The position numbers and the translations under genes are program-made. DNA of 64,000 nt, from contig JAGVVL010000015.1 in NCBI GenBank assembly GCA_018287875.1, positions 868,001-932,000 on the forward strand, written 5' to 3'. Shown piece after piece: positions 47,309 through 60,864 of this stretch (the stretch's first letter is position 1; each line of letters opens with the position of its first letter). The DNA comes from Nigrospora sphaerica. Its lineage: Eukaryota > Ascomycota > Sordariomycetes > Amphisphaeriales > Apiosporaceae. Under the pieces are notes generated by a model. The model saw only the letters and a list, made by a program, of their open reading frames with translations. It did no database searches and was not told the DNA's origin.

Positions 47309-49161
47309 CGTGGCGGATGGGAGGGTTGTGCAAGGTAGTATACGGTGGATGGTGTCTATGGGGATATGTCATATAATATGGGAAGAGTGAAGTTGGGAAT
47401 TACTGGCCCAAGACAACAAAAGACTCGGATCGCGAAGCGAGGGGACACAGGGAAGCCTCCAAAAGAGAAACACCCAGCAGAGAGGTGATGCGCAGGGCGT
47501 CTGGAGGGGCGGAGGGGAAGAGGGAGGGAATGGGAGGGAGCTGAACTGGGCTGGCAGCGACTGATGGTTGGCAGAAAGATGGATGATAATTGTTTTTGCG
47601 ACTGGGGAAGTCGAGATGGATGGACTTGAACTGGTGGGTCTGATGTCCCGCTTGCTAAGTCGCCAGGCCCAACCCAACGCGACAGAACCTCATCCTTCCT
47701 CCAGGGCAGGCAAAGAAGCGCGTGTCCCTACGCGTTGAGTGGTTGCAGTACTGTGTCCGCGTTTCTCCAGCCCCACCATGATTGCCAGCTAGGCGACTGG
47801 GTAACCTACCTGTACATCCAATCCAACTCCAAACACGGAGAGATGTACCAAGGTAAAATGGGCAGGCTAGGGTCCTTGCAGCTGCATGTCACGCCAGGTG
47901 TCTCGATCGGCTATTTCCAGGCCCGTCGAGGGTGGCTTCAGTTATATGTCAGTGTATAGGTACCTGTTCTGGATGGACTTGTTAAAAGGGTCCACTGAGG
48001 TTGGACGCATTATGGCACTACTCGTACTGCCTACTTAGAGAGAAAGTATGTGTGCGATGAAACCCTTGGAACCATAGTCATGAGACCATTGTGAGCTACA
48101 CCAGGGCTGAGTATGTGCAGTGGCCAGGCCTCTTGTATCACATACCTCTTGTTGTGTTGGGTGAGGTATTTCCCCAGGACCGACTCTGTTTGCTGGCATT
48201 TTCTAAAAGATAGTAAGAGGAGATACTGGGTGAGATTTCGCACCATAAGAGCCCTGGTACTCAAGTGATTTTGAGACAAGCTGCGGCCCAATCCCTGCCT
48301 ATCATACCTAAGTACTTAGGTTAGGCCTGTAAAGTGATCGATTTCGCATCCTAGCAATCCCAACCGAGCCAAGAGGTCGTTGCCGGACGGACACTCAGGA
48401 CACGAAATGCTTGAGGGCATAAGTTCGTTGGCCCACTGTTATATAAGCCTAAAATGCAACTCGAGTACGGACGGATACAGGCTTGGGTAAATACATAATT
48501 GCAAACGGAGGATGAGTGTCGGGCATAGAGCAGGTACAGGTACGCCATATCACGCCAGGGCATTTACCGTGCGCCAGTGTACCAATACGTTGGAAGCTTG
48601 GTCCCGGATCGGAAAAGGTCAGTCCCCATGAAGACTAGCACCCGGGGCACCTACCCAGAGCTTCCCCAAGGCTGAGGCGTCTCTAGACTGGATCCTTGCC
48701 TTTGATGATTGGAATTTCTGAAAACGCTTTATCCTCCCAACGGCTCCAGCTTGCCAGCCCAGGCTTCTATTCTCAGCACCCGCATCAACCGCCTCCACCA
48801 AGGAGCTCGTCGCCTGTACTCAACATTCGTTCTTCGCGCACCGGCGACAGTATTGCTTGTTCCTCCCGGCTTCCTTGGTATCCCATGCTGAATGCCCCGA
48901 TTTGACTTGTCGCAGCTGAATGACGCAGCTGCTTGACGTGTGCCGACGCGACAAGAAGTGAAGCAAGCCTCTGCTCCCTGTTGCTACGGTTGCATCCCCC
49001 GTCTTTCGGCACCGAAGCTACCGTTGTCAGCTCTACGCTGCCTCCGCATCTGCGTGCATCCTCCCGTCTTTCCAACAACCGTCGTACCAAGCCGACTTGC
49101 GCCCCGTCGCGTCGCGTTGGTATACGCAGCATCCTCCCTGTCGATACCCTCATCTCCCAAC
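47309..49161. other. Divergent promoter region of ASF1 and RNA14, 1.85 kb
   Basis: No gene recognised. The first 250 bp next to ASF1 are purine-rich on the plus strand, meaning a pyrimidine-rich leader for ASF1. The last 400 bp are rich in TCC/CTC and probably form the RNA14 leader. Confidence 0.5.
48306..48321. repeat. 16-bp perfect palindrome
   Basis: ACCTAAGTACTTAGGT equals its own reverse complement. Related short CCTAAG/TAGGTA words recur in other spacers, for example near 8090 and 16650. Confidence 0.8.
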
Positions 49162-52100
49162 ATGGCATCCGAGAACCCCGAAGATGGCTTTGCCCAACAG
49201 GGCGCTGATGAAAACACTGCTTGGGGTGAAGATGGTGGATACGGAGCTACAGAGGGTCAACAGACTGAGCATTATAGCCACGATCAACAAAGCCAAGAAG
49301 AAGAAGAAGAAGAAGAAGAAGAAGAAGAAGAAGAACCCACTGTCTCTGCTGACCCATCCTTCAATGCTTCTGGTGATGCCCCTTCAGATGCCGAAGAGGA
49401 TGGCGGAGAGTACGACCCTGAGTCTATCACCATGGCCGAATCTACTCCCACACCGGCCGCTGCGCCTGTTGCCCCCGAGCGCAGCACTGCTACGGCATCC
49501 CCTCGTCCGTCCAAGAAGCCCAAGAAGGCTGGCGGGTTCATAGTTGGATCTTCTGACGACGAGGACGAGTCGCCGCCCCCTGCCGCCCCGGCCCCTTCGA
49601 ACCCGCCGAAGCCCATCCCCTCTGAGTTACAGTCGCGTACCTTCACAAACTCGCCTCTGCAACAGTCTACAACCTCGGCCGAGATTACCAATAACTCCAA
49701 TGCCGGTGGCCCGGCCGCTCAAGTGAGCAATGGGCTGGGCACCGCGCCTCCTGCTGCGAATGCCGGCGCGCCCAAGCCTCGTCTTCCCACTGATACCATC
49801 GGCCTGCTGGAGGACCGCATCAAGGATGACCCACGGGGAGACATGGATGCGTGGCTAGCCCTGATCGAGGAATATCGCAGACGTAATATCATCCAAGACA
49901 CCAGGGCCGTCTACGAACGGTTTCTGAAAGTTTTCCCCCAGTCGGTAAGTGTCCTGACGACAACCTGGAGATGCGCACACTGATTTCCGTGACAGGCAGA
50001 GATCTGGGTTCGATACCTGCATGACGAACTCAGCCTAGACAACTTTGGCGAAGCCGAGCAGATCTTCCAGCGAACCCTGATGTCGATCCCGAGCGTTCAG
50101 CTGTGGACGGCGTACCTTGACTACATCCGGCGACGAAACGATTTGCATGACGGCACAGGACAGGCCCGTCAGACGGTGAATGCATCGTACGAATTCGTGC
50201 TCGACAATATTGGCCAAGACCGCGACTCTGGCAGAATTTGGCACGAGTACATTCAGTTCATCAAGAGTGGCCCTGGCCAGATCGACGGCAAAGGCTGGCA
50301 AGATATGCAGAAGATGGATGTCTTGCGAAAGGCTTACCAACGTGCCATTTGCATTCCCATGTCCAACCTGAATCTCTTGTGGAAAGAGTATGACCAGTTT
50401 GAGCTTGGCATCAACAAGGTGGCGGTATGCAATCCTTGGTACCATTTTCGCCCCCGTGCATAGCTGACTGGTCTTCTCTCCAGGGTCGGAAATTCCTCCA
50501 GGAGAAGTCGCCCTCGTACATGTCCGCTCGTAGTGCCAACACCCATCTTGAGAACATCACCAGAGGGCTTCATCGGACCACCCTGCCCCGGCTACCTCCT
50601 GCTCCCGGCTTTGAGGGTGACCAAGAGTTCCTCGAGCAGGTCGACCTTTGGAAGAAATGGATTGCGTGGGAGAAAGATGACCCTCTCGTTCTCAAGGCGG
50701 ACGAGCCCGAGACATACAAAGCCCGCATCATCCACGTTTACAAGCAGGCCCTTATGGCATTGCGCTTCTGGCCCGAGATGTGGGTGGATGCAGCTGAGTG
50801 GTGCTTCGACAACAACATCTACGGCAAGGATGGCTCCGACCTGGGCCTCACGTTTTTAATGGAAGGCATCGCCGCGAACCCCGAAAGCACCCTTCTTGCT
50901 CTGAAGCATGCCGATCGCATCGAGTCGACACACCCCACAGGGGAGGGTGAGGATGGCAAGGCCGCTCTCAGTCAAGCCGTACGGGCACCCTTCGATACCG
51001 TCCTAACCGCCTTATACGACATGGTCAAGAAGCTTAAGGAACGCGAGGCGACTGCTGTGAATACGATCCAGAACGACCCTACCTTGGCCTCTAGCGGGGA
51101 TGCCAACGATGCCGAGGACGGTGACCCCATGGGAAAGGCCCCGAAACCCAACACCAAGGAAGAGCGTATCAAGGCTGTCCGTGAGGGCTTTGCTGTCCAG
51201 ATCCAGATGCTCTCGCAGCAGATATCATACCTTTGGATAGCCCTCGTTCGTGCGTTCCGACGCATCCAAGGCCAGGGCAAGGGCAACCCTCCCAGCGGAG
51301 TGCGCGCCATCTTCACCGAGGCACGCGCCAAAGGCCGACTCACCAGTGACGTTTATGTGGCTGTTGCTCATATCGAATGGGACATCTATCAGGACCCGGT
51401 GGCCACGAAAATCTTCGAGCGTGGTGCGAAGCTCTTTCCCGAGGATGAGCATTTCATGGTTGCCTACTTGAAGCACCTCCACTCGCGGCACGACACCACC
51501 AGTGAGTAGCCGCCAGGCAAGTGCTACCGTAGTGGTTCCATGCTAACAGACGCACAGATGCTCGTGTGGTTTTCTCCCAAACCATCAAACGCTTCAAGGA
51601 AAAGCCCGAACTGGCACCGAAACTGAAGCCCTTGTACTCGTACTTTCACGGCTACGAGGCCAAGTTTGGCGAACTGGCGCAAATCAAAGAACTCGAGAAA
51701 CAAATGGCCGAGTGCTTCCCGGAGGATCCCACTCTGGCGCACTTCTCGGCACGCTTCGCATCCGAGAGGTTCAACCCCATCATGGCGCGCGTCATCATCT
51801 CGCCTGCGGCTCAAATGCGCCCCAAGTCCATAATGCAGTCCGTCGAACAGGTACCCGTGTCAGCGCGAGCCAGTCCTCATCCTTCGGTGCTTGCCGACAG
51901 GAGCCCGCGGCTGCAGTATTTACAAACGCAGGCCGTCAACTCGCCCAAACGGCCCTTCCAGGCGGACGAACAGGAAGACTACAACCCTCCCCGAAAGCTC
52001 CCGCGCGGGGCCTCCCCCCTCAAAGGTGCAGCTGGTCGACGTCTCGACCAACAGCGCAGAGCACAAGGTCAGGGAGTGGCGTCGTACTCGAGCACGCCTG

Positions 52101-52606
52101 CGCCTATCTCGCGAGACATTACGTTCCTCCTGGGGCTGATTCCCCCGGCCCACCAGTACGGTGCTCAACGATTCAAGCCCGATGCCATGGTTCGCATCAT
52201 CAGGGACACCCACGTTCCCGACTACAGCGAGTGGAAGAACGCGCAAGCTCAAGGGCTTCGCAACGATCCCCGTGGCCACAATCGGCAGGTGTCGACCGAT
52301 TTCGCCTCGATGATGAACACTAGAAACTCGCCCGCACCGGCGGCCCGGCCCGACAGTCCGTACATGAGAGGCGGTATGAGAATGCCACCCCAGCCAGGAG
52401 TACAGTACGCGCACAGGCCCGGATCCAGCGATGATTACGAGCCGACGCAGGACTGGGCCCAGGGCTCCCTACCTGGCCAATACGGCCAGCAAAACTTTAC
52501 ACCCGTACAACATACTAACCCATACATGGCCCCCGGAGCGCCCCCTGCTGGCATGCCCGGATATTCTGGCCAGCCCAACACATACTATGGTGGTTCTCAG
52601 TACTAA
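49162..52606 (+). CDS. RNA14: mRNA 3'-end-processing protein Rna14 (CstF-77)
   Basis: Scaffold subunit of cleavage factor IA in pre-mRNA cleavage and polyadenylation. Exons 49162-49944, 49996-50424, 50484-51501 and 51558-52606 encode 1092 aa. The N-terminal 210 residues are disordered and include a run of 13 Glu (46-58). From DRIKDDPRGDMDAWLALIEE onward the HAT-repeat array runs through AEIWVRYLHDEL, SGRIWHEYIQF, LNLLWKEYDQFE, FWPEMWVDAAEW, YVAVAHIEWDIY and KHLHSRHDTTNARVVF to about residue 830. The C-terminal monkeytail region includes RDITFLLGLIPPAHQYGAQRF, which in yeast binds Rna15. The end is Gln/Gly/Pro/Tyr-rich. Introns are 51-59 bp and all keep phase. The conserved ATG is taken at 49162; the frame is open upstream but without ATG support. 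Confidence 0.96.
49297..49335 (+). repeat. (GAA)13 trinucleotide repeat inside RNA14
   Basis: Thirteen consecutive GAA codons code for poly-Glu at residues 46-58. The tract is pure, with no GAG, so it can expand or contract without shifting frame. Confidence 0.95.
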
Positions 52607-55600
52607 AACATGATATGCCATCTCTGCGTACTGGTGATTGTGAATCACAAACCGTCGCGTTGTTGTTTTGCAAATCTTGCTGCCGTGGTTCGGCGAGTAT
52701 ACGACGCGCGCAGGCTCCCTGGGCCCGTGGCAAAGGAGCGCGCAGTCTGTTAGGCCCAGGTGGATGGTCTGGTTAATTACAGCACTGACACTGCAGAGTG
52801 TACGGATAGCCCTAGTAGTGAAGATGATATGCCAAGTAAACTACCCGCGCTTGTCCTTTCACGTATTCCTGCCCGTAGTCTGAGGTAGTGTATGGACACA
52901 TCCCATCTGCCCCGACCCAGTTTCTTCGTCCAAGAACCGTCCTGATGGCAGTCTACCTACTTCCACGTACCAGGTAAGTATCCATGCCTGTTGTAGTGCC
53001 GAAAGCTCCGCAATGGGCGGAGTAGCTCTTTAAAAACACGTACCAAGTTTCATTGCGCCGCACAAGTCTTCACGGTGTCGATGCTGCCCTGTACCGGCAT
53101 CAAAAAGCATGGCCCCTCTCTCTGCGCTCACACACGACGTGCCCCTTCCTTTATGGGGAGTAGTTGGTAGCCAGTTGGATTGACCTCCGGCCCTTTTATC
53201 CTCGTGCATGGGGTCGCTTGAAACCAGGACAGCGCCGACCGCTTGCTTAAACTCACTAACGTTCATGTGTTTGGGTATTTCAATCGCTGCTGGCCAAGGT
53301 CCATTCCGTTCAGCTTTCCAGACTTTCCGCGGCCCCTACCAACCTCCTACGAAAGGAGGGGAGAGCTGCCTTTAGATGCAAAAGAAGGTGCCGATTATCC
53401 CCAGCACCTGCCTGCCTTTGCTACAAATGGAAAGGTGTTCTTACTGTGGCAGTTTGGAACACACGATTAAGGTAGGTTTTCCAAAAAATCGCTTTTTGGA
53501 CGGCTTGCATGCGTGGTTAGAACCCAGGAAAATGTAACCATCATAACAAGTAAAAAGGGGTGATGAAATTGCGTGATGCTCACTCACAGCAACCTCAAGT
53601 GCCCTGCTCCCCAGAGCCAGTCGTCCTACCTACATCTGTACGTCTAATGAGTTCGAGGTACCGTGGCATGAGGCAAAATGGTGGCATTCCACGCCATCGG
53701 GGAGAACGCTTTGTATAGATTGGTCAATCAATCAACACCTATCCCCTCCCTGGATATCCCAATATATTGGAGCAGTCTAGCAGGCACTTCATACTACCTC
53801 GAAAGACTCGAACCTTGCCACATTACAATATTATGGTATGATGTATATGTGCACTTCCACAGACGAGAGCCTTGCTGCTTATGCATTCCTAACGGCAGCT
53901 GATATTATCCTGTAAATTACGTTTGACATTGATCGCATCGATTTATTTTTTTTAGGCGAGGTGGCCAGCCAGAAGAACCGAAGATTATCGAAGTTGCATT
54001 GCTGGCAACTGCTTATCTGCCTTCCTGCCTGTTTATTAATCTTGCACAGCTTGAAGCGCAGCATGGTTACCTGCCAGGCACTCCAGGATGTTATTGTTTA
54101 CATTTAGCTTCTCGCTTCGCGACTTGCCTATTGATTTCCATAGACGCAGTGAAATGTCCTCTGCAACGGTCTGCTCCGGTTGAATTGCCCCCCGTTGTCT
54201 ATTCGAAAGCCTTGGCGATTGATCAGTAGAATAAGATACCTCGACCGTGAACCACAGCCATATTGTACTCTAGAAGGCAGAAGAGGAGGTGCTCTTCGCG
54301 CCTTCCGATTTCGCCAGTATCGTAAATGGCAAAAAAGAAGTACTTGAATTGGGTGGAGGAGCCAAGGAAACCGCCGCCCGCCCTGTTGATAAGGTACTGA
54401 GGCACAAACTATTCTACCCGCAGCGTTGCTACAACTTGACAACTATCAAGGACTTGTCCCATCTCTCCACAAAGCAGCCTGGGTCTCCCCAACCGCAGTC
54501 TACGCTGACAGAGGCTGGACAATTGGCCCTCCTGCTGTTCACATCACAAGGGGCCACAGCTGTCATTCTTGTTTTCCGAAACCTCGACTTTAGGTTCTCG
54601 ACTCCACGTCCCTGACGCCGCGTCCCTCGCCCACCGAAGCCCACCACAAACGCGGCATTCGACTGGGACTAGATTGGTATATTGCGAGCCTCGTGGGGGA
54701 TCTCTATCTTCTCTATTGTGGTAAGTAGTTTGCAGTATTCCAGCTCGCAGTCATCCTTCTTGCCTCGTTTGGTTTGCCTCCCGTCTCCCTTGGACATATC
54801 CGTCCTTCCACAGTTCCTTCTTCCCAAACTTCCATCGCACCCATCCTTTTCCACCGTCCTTCTCGCCTGAGTTCCTCTCTACTTCATTGGGCCTTTACCT
54901 TGACCTTCTTCGCCTTGAACTTCACCCTTACCTACCACTCCCACTCCTCTTAACCTTCCACTTCACCCTGGCCTTTGACTTCACCTCGGTCCTCTACTTC
55001 CTTTCTAACTTTGATTCCTATTTCAACTTCCCCGCTTCCACTTCCGCTTCCCTTCCCTCTCTCTTCCACACTTCCATTTGTCTTCTAGCAATACTCCGTT
55101 ACTAAACGAAGTCTAGCAACGGCCTTCTTTCTCCACCTTTCAACGGTTTCAGCATCTTAGGCAAGCACTTGATTCTCCGCCGTCCCGTACCGGCAAGCAT
55201 ATTCGCGCCCTTCAATATAATCTGGGAGGTGAGCAATATGCCCATGCCCCAAGCCCGGTGTCTTTGAATACCTGGTGCCTCTTCGTATACCAGGGGGGAA
55301 CAATATCATAATCTCCAGCGGTGGTACCTACCAGTCCTACCTGCAATCGTACCATGCGGCAAAGTCCCTGCAATACTGCCTCGAGAAGCCGTTGGACGAG
55401 CAGCAGTCCGTTTTCCTACTACTGATCCGTTCTCTAGATCCATGGAATCTACATTCATATCCTCTCACGGCAAAGTCAAGGTTCGTCCGCTGGCATCCTT
55501 TCCCTCTTCCCCATCGTTACTTCCAAAACGCTTCCTGCGATCTTCCATGTTGCAACCTCCCTCTTCTGCACTTCGAGCACTTCATTTTCTACACTCCTCT

Positions 55601-56571
55601 CCGTCCACGGTCTACCTTCTTTCCTGGGGCTTCCAGAAGCAATCTACTTACAACTATTCCTTCTTCACATTTCCTGACCTCTTCCTCTCAACCTCCTCCC
55701 CACATTTCCTCACTTATATCCCAGACCCTTTTGCGCTTTCGTAACCCTCCCTGTCTTTCCATTGCCAACTTTCCCTCACTATCCTCTCCATCTCTTCTCC
55801 AAACTTGACCCTCAAGAAAACACGCATCTTGCATTCATCCACAAACCCCCGACGGCACCCTCCTTCTAGCTTCAGTGTCATCTGGACCTCCTAGCATCAT
55901 CTACTAATTGCATTGCGCAGGTGACTGAAAACGCTTCAGCAACTTCGCGAAGTAAACCACAGACTATACGGCAGTTTGGTAAGTCTCCTCCTCTGACATA
56001 CTTGTTTTTCAAATCATCTATACTTCTTCGAGAACTCGTCCAATTTTACCATACCCCAAATATTGGATTTCCGCCCTTCTGCCCCTCCCTTTCTGTGCGC
56101 AACACAAAACGCCACGATCCTAGGTCATCCGTTTGCACATGCGACTCTTTGAGTAAGCCGCGTTGTTCAGGCTCCATTGCCTGCGACGGGCACTCGCATT
56201 GCTTACATCACACATCCGTTTGTCTGCATCAAGCAGTACGTATCGGACTAACGTACTCCAACTTCCCAAACAAACATACTTAGTTTCCCCTCTCTTTGCC
56301 ATCGTCCTTTCCGTTTTCTATCATAACGCCCACGTTGGACAGAAAACTCCTGCCCATAACACCATCTTCCCCGGCAGATTCTACATACTCGTTTTAAACC
56401 GCCGCTCTGTGCGTCCTTCCCCTCCTTGAATACTTTCCAACAAAGATTCTCGCTTCACATCTCATGAGCTTCAGAGAACCCAGCCAAATATAATCCCAAC
56501 CAATTAGTGCGGGCTCCTTTTACTGATAAATACGCAGATAGCACAACAAACACCCACTCCATCTGGTCAAG
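52607..56571. other. 4-kb interval, probably RNA14 3' flank plus long Argonaute leader
   Basis: No protein-coding exon is recognised. The left half is AT-richer, without signatures. From about 54,720 to 56,450 the plus strand is strongly pyrimidine-rich, with many CTTCC/TTCC words. It contains consensus splice signals: a donor at 54721, an acceptor ending at 55920 and a donor at 55979. I interpret this part as the spliced 5' leader of the Argonaute gene. Confidence 0.5.
55921..55978 (+). other. Putative non-coding 5' UTR exon of Argonaute
   Basis: A 58-bp segment bounded by CTACTAATTGCATTGCGCAG (branch and acceptor) and GTAAGTC (donor). It is less pyrimidine-rich than its surroundings, as an exon between two introns would be. 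Inference only. Confidence 0.35.
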
Positions 56572-59500
56572 ATGACTTCTCGAGGCAACCAGACCCGCAA
56601 CCCTGCTCTCGAGCGTGTCGCTGGAATGAACATGGATGGTTCTTCCGACCACCCCGGCAGCAGCCAAGGTCGATCCCGCTCTGGCAGCACTGCCACAGGT
56701 TCTCAGCAGGGCGACCCACGCTCTCGTGCTGCTTCTACGTCGGGCCAGGGCGATCCCGGCCCTTTCCATCGCGGCATGGGCTTCGATCCCGCCAGGCCTC
56801 GCAATCAGCAGCAGCCCATGACACCCCAGGATCTGATTGGCAAGCGCGTCGACCTGCCCCCCGAGGCTTTCAAGAAGGTAAGTAACGTCGCGAGTATATT
56901 GGTAATGCGTACTGACAGGGCTGAAGGCTCAGGACGCGTTCACGCTGTACACCAGACGCCCCGGCTACAACTCGAGCGGCAAGCAAATTATGGTCCAGGT
57001 CAATGTGTTCCCCGTTAACAAGTGGCCCACGAGAGACATCTACCAGTATGACGTGAGCGTTACCCCCAACCCCAACGACTCTCGCGCTCTGGTGGCCAAG
57101 GTCTGGCACTCTTCTCCTGTCCGGGAGAGACTGACCAAGCTCGGCCCTGGTTGGCTATACGATGGCCACAAGCTAGCCTGGAATTGTGTCAGAGTCCCGG
57201 GAGATGAGTTCAGTTGCCAAGTCGACCTTGACCAATTGGCTGGCAAAGCTCCGCGACCCGGCCGCAACGGCGTGTACACGTTCCGCATCCGCCAAAGCAC
57301 AAGCATCCGGATGCAGTCTCTGAGGAGCTACTTAGAAGGCAAAGCGTCTTGGGACAAGCATGTTCTGGAGTGCATGAGTAAGCTTTTAGAACCTCCTTGG
57401 ATGTGATTAACACATTGACAAATTGCACAGACTTCCTGGACCATCTTCTTCGACAGCACCCCAGCGAGAATCTCATTTCAGTCAAGAGGAGTTTCTACGC
57501 TGAGGACTCTCACCGACTGAGCCTCGACCAACATCTCGAGGTTCGAAAGGGCGTTTACTCGGCGTTCCGGCTTAGTGGAGCCGGCCCGAACAGCTCGTTG
57601 AGCCGTGGTTTGGGCATCAATGCCGACGTTGCCAACACTGCGTTCTGGACTGGTGATATGCCGCTTACCGAAGTCGCACGTATCATGCTGTCCGGATCAG
57701 GTGGCGCCGATAGAAAACCCATTCCGTTCGGAAAGATGGCCGAGATGCTCCGCCCCGTGAAGAACACGGACAAGAAAGGTGATACTGTTTACGAGCAGTC
57801 TGAGCCGTTCCGCATGCTGAGACGACTCAGCAAGCTAAGGATCAGGGTCTCAATCCGCGGCAGTATCAACAAAAAGTTGTACACGGTCGACCGGATTGAG
57901 TGGAACCAATCGTTTGGACCCCAAGGTGCCACTTGCAGAAACTACACATTCGAGCGCGTGGACAAGGCAACAGGCCAAAAGGAACCTCCTATCTCCATTT
58001 TCGACTATTTCATCAAGAAATATGGCACCCGTGTGCAGTACCCGGATCTTCCCGTCGTCAAGACGACCAGGGATGGGACCTTCCCCATGGAGGCGTGCTT
58101 CCTTACTAAGTGGCAGCGGTACGCCTACAAGTTGGACCCGGAGCAGACGTCGAAGATGATCAAGCACGCCGTCAGCAGACCCGATCAACGACGTAACGAG
58201 ATCATGCAAGTGACTGGAAAGCTGAATTGGAACACGGATCCCAACATGAAGCACTACGGAGTTGAGATCGGCAACCAGATGATCGTGACGCCCGCACGAC
58301 TCATCCAAAACCCCGAAATCTATTTTCAGGGCTCCAAGATCAACCCGGGCATGTCTGGTCGTTGGGACCTGCGAGGCAAGAAGTTCCTTGAGACCAACAC
58401 GCAACCTCTTGTGTCATGGGGTTTCATTGGCTGCGGATCTAACGACGGCTATTGCATCGACGAGAACAGCCTCAAGAACTTTGCCAAGACGTTCATGAAC
58501 GTCTACAAGGGTCACGGTGGTAAGATTCAGAAGGAGCCGTACGTCAAGGTCTTCCCCTTCAACGTATCTTACCCGGATATGTGCACCAAAGGATACTTCG
58601 AGACCGGCAACGCGGCCAAAGCTTGCCCGCAGATCCTCTTCTTCGTTCTCAGTACCCGCAACACGCTCGTGTACGAGCGTATGAAGAAGAACATGGACTG
58701 CCGCTATTGCATGGTCAGCCAGATGTTGCTGGCGGACCACGTCCGCAAGAATAATGCCCAATACCACAGCAACGTGGCCATGAAGGTCAACGCCAAGCTC
58801 GGCGGTGTCACTTGCAAGGCCATTCCTGTGGGTGCCCAGCCTAACGCATTGCCTTACTACACTAGGCCAACCATGTTCATTGGCATGGATGTCTCCCATG
58901 CGGCCCCGGGCAGCGGCAAGCCCTCGATGGCTGCGATGACCATGTCCATGGATAAGTTAGCTACGCGCTACGCTGCCAACGTCGAGACGAACGGTTACAG
59001 AACCGAAGTCGTCCAACCCAAAATCATGGCTGGTTTGGTACAGCCCCTTCTCCCGCTCTGGGCCAAGGCCAACAACACCACTCCACAGCACGTCTACTAT
59101 CTCCGGGATGGTGTCGCCGAGGGTCAGTTCGGCCAAGTAATTGAAATTGAGATCAGTCACCTGAAGCGGTGCTTCCGCGACCTGAACATGCCAGTTCCTC
59201 GTTTCACGGTCCTGGTGGCCACCAAGCGCCATCATATTCGCATCTTCCCCAGAAGTGGCGATCGCAGTACGGGTGACAAAAATAACAACGCTCTTCCAGG
59301 AACGATTATCGAGCACGACGCCACGCACCCCTTCCACTGGGATTTCTTCCTGGCCTCGCATGTGGCCATTCAGGGCACGGCTCGTCCTGTACACTACCAC
59401 GTCATCCTGGACGAGGCTGACTGCAAGCCCAATGACCTTCAGAAGATGCTATATCATCAGTGCTATCAGTATGCTCGGTCTACAACGCCTGTTTCGTTGC

Positions 59501-59730
59501 ACCCCGCTGTTTACTACTCACATCTTGCGTCACTTCGAGCTGCTTCCCACGAGGACTCCGCATCCAGCGCTCGCGAGGCGCCTTCCGGCAAGGCCGGTTT
59601 CCCTCTGAGGAGACCGGAGACCACGGTCCGCTCCGACCTCCAAGAGGCCCCGCCCCTTCTGAAGATGCAAAATGACGGGGCGGACCAGAACAATGTCCGA
59701 CACATCAAGACTGCCATGTGGTACATCTAG
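56572..59730 (+). CDS. qde-2: Argonaute protein, QDE-2 type
   Basis: Core slicer of quelling/RNA interference. Exons 56572-56877, 56933-57377 and 57431-59730 encode 1016 aa. A Gly/Ser/Arg-rich N terminus (RGNQ, SQGRSRSGS) precedes the N domain (PTRDIYQYDVSVTPNPND). The linker/PAZ region follows (VKTTRDGTFPMEACFLTKWQR), then MID (FFVLSTRNTLVYERMKKN), with a PIWI domain at the end. The PIWI catalytic tetrad looks complete: Asp737 (FIGMDVSHAAPG), Glu776 (RTEVVQ), Asp810 (YYLRDGVAEGQFGQV) and His905 (ARPVHYHVILDE). Slicing activity is therefore expected. The C terminus ends AMWYI, close to the usual Y/F-[FI]-[AV/I] end of Argonautes. Introns 56878-56932 and 57378-57430 keep phase. An alternative acceptor six bases upstream in intron 1 would add two residues. 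The 5' leader appears long and spliced. Confidence 0.96.
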
Positions 59731-60864
59731 GGTTAGTGGGATGTCAGGGCGCAAAGATGAGACGTAGCCTCTTACTCGCGAAGCCTGCATCAGTATAGGC
59801 CGGGAGGTGGTTTGAAGAGGGCCTACGGTGGTTACATTGCTTCGGATTGAGCGGCCCAGCGTGTCATATCGGCAGGCCTTGTCTCGTTTCGGGTTGCTAT
59901 ACAATATGGCTTTCGGCAATGAGTTTCTTAGTTTTCGTGGATTTTCTTTAATGGTGTTGAGGATGCATCTGGCGTCAGAGAGCAATCTCGGACTCAGCCT
60001 GAATCCTCGAGAGGGAAGGAAACTGAAGTAGCTAGATAGCCGATCAATGCCATGTTATGCAGAAGGAAAGAACCTTGGACAGGTGACGCGTAGCGAACCA
60101 GTGAATCGGACGCCCGGGCTGCTTCTACAAGCGGCAAGGGAAATCGATCGAGCCAGCGATCTGGTGGGTGGGCCAAATGGGGGAGGGGGGATAGACGGGG
60201 AAACCCTTCCCACCCGTGTTGCCTATCCCTCTCCCTCTTTACTGAAAGCCCGTCGATTTCGAGAACGGCAGGCGTCGTGCAAATGGTTCACTGTGCCTCC
60301 TGGCCCTTACGCTATCTGTGGCGGCCTCGAGAAGTAGCAAGGGTGGCTGCAGTCTTCAACTACGGGAATACCAATAGCCTCAGCGTACTGCCCAAATACA
60401 AAGCTGCAACTCCCCGTACATGTCCAAGGGCCTACGGTAGATGCGCCGATGCTGCTCATTCACGATACCGCAGTTATCTATCGCGTGCGGGGCAGCCGGG
60501 AATGCTCCTTTGGCAGCGCTGCCAAGCCGCCCAACACTGGGGCTGCTCGGGATCATCGGTAGAAATGGAACGGTTCGAAGGTACTTACTATCTCACGAGA
60601 AAACTACTTAATAGAAACACAGCTGTACGTACTTAGGCTAAACGCTGACCTTCTTTTTGGACTTCGAGGCGCAGCCTGCTTTGCTGTAGTTACTAATGGT
60701 GTGTAGTCTAAGCCTTGTGTCACTACCACCGCCCCTCCCCTCCATCGCTACCTTATCTACTCTGTCAGCATGCTTGAACTCTCCTCAAGACCCATCTCTT
60801 GGGAACGAATTTTTCCTTCTTCTAAATCTTTTGATAAGTGGATTTTCCTTGCTCATACTTCAAA
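59731..60864. other. Intergenic region, nothing recognised
   Basis: Argonaute 3' flank and the promoter of the GTPase-like locus. No exon or RNA gene is recognised. Confidence 0.5.
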
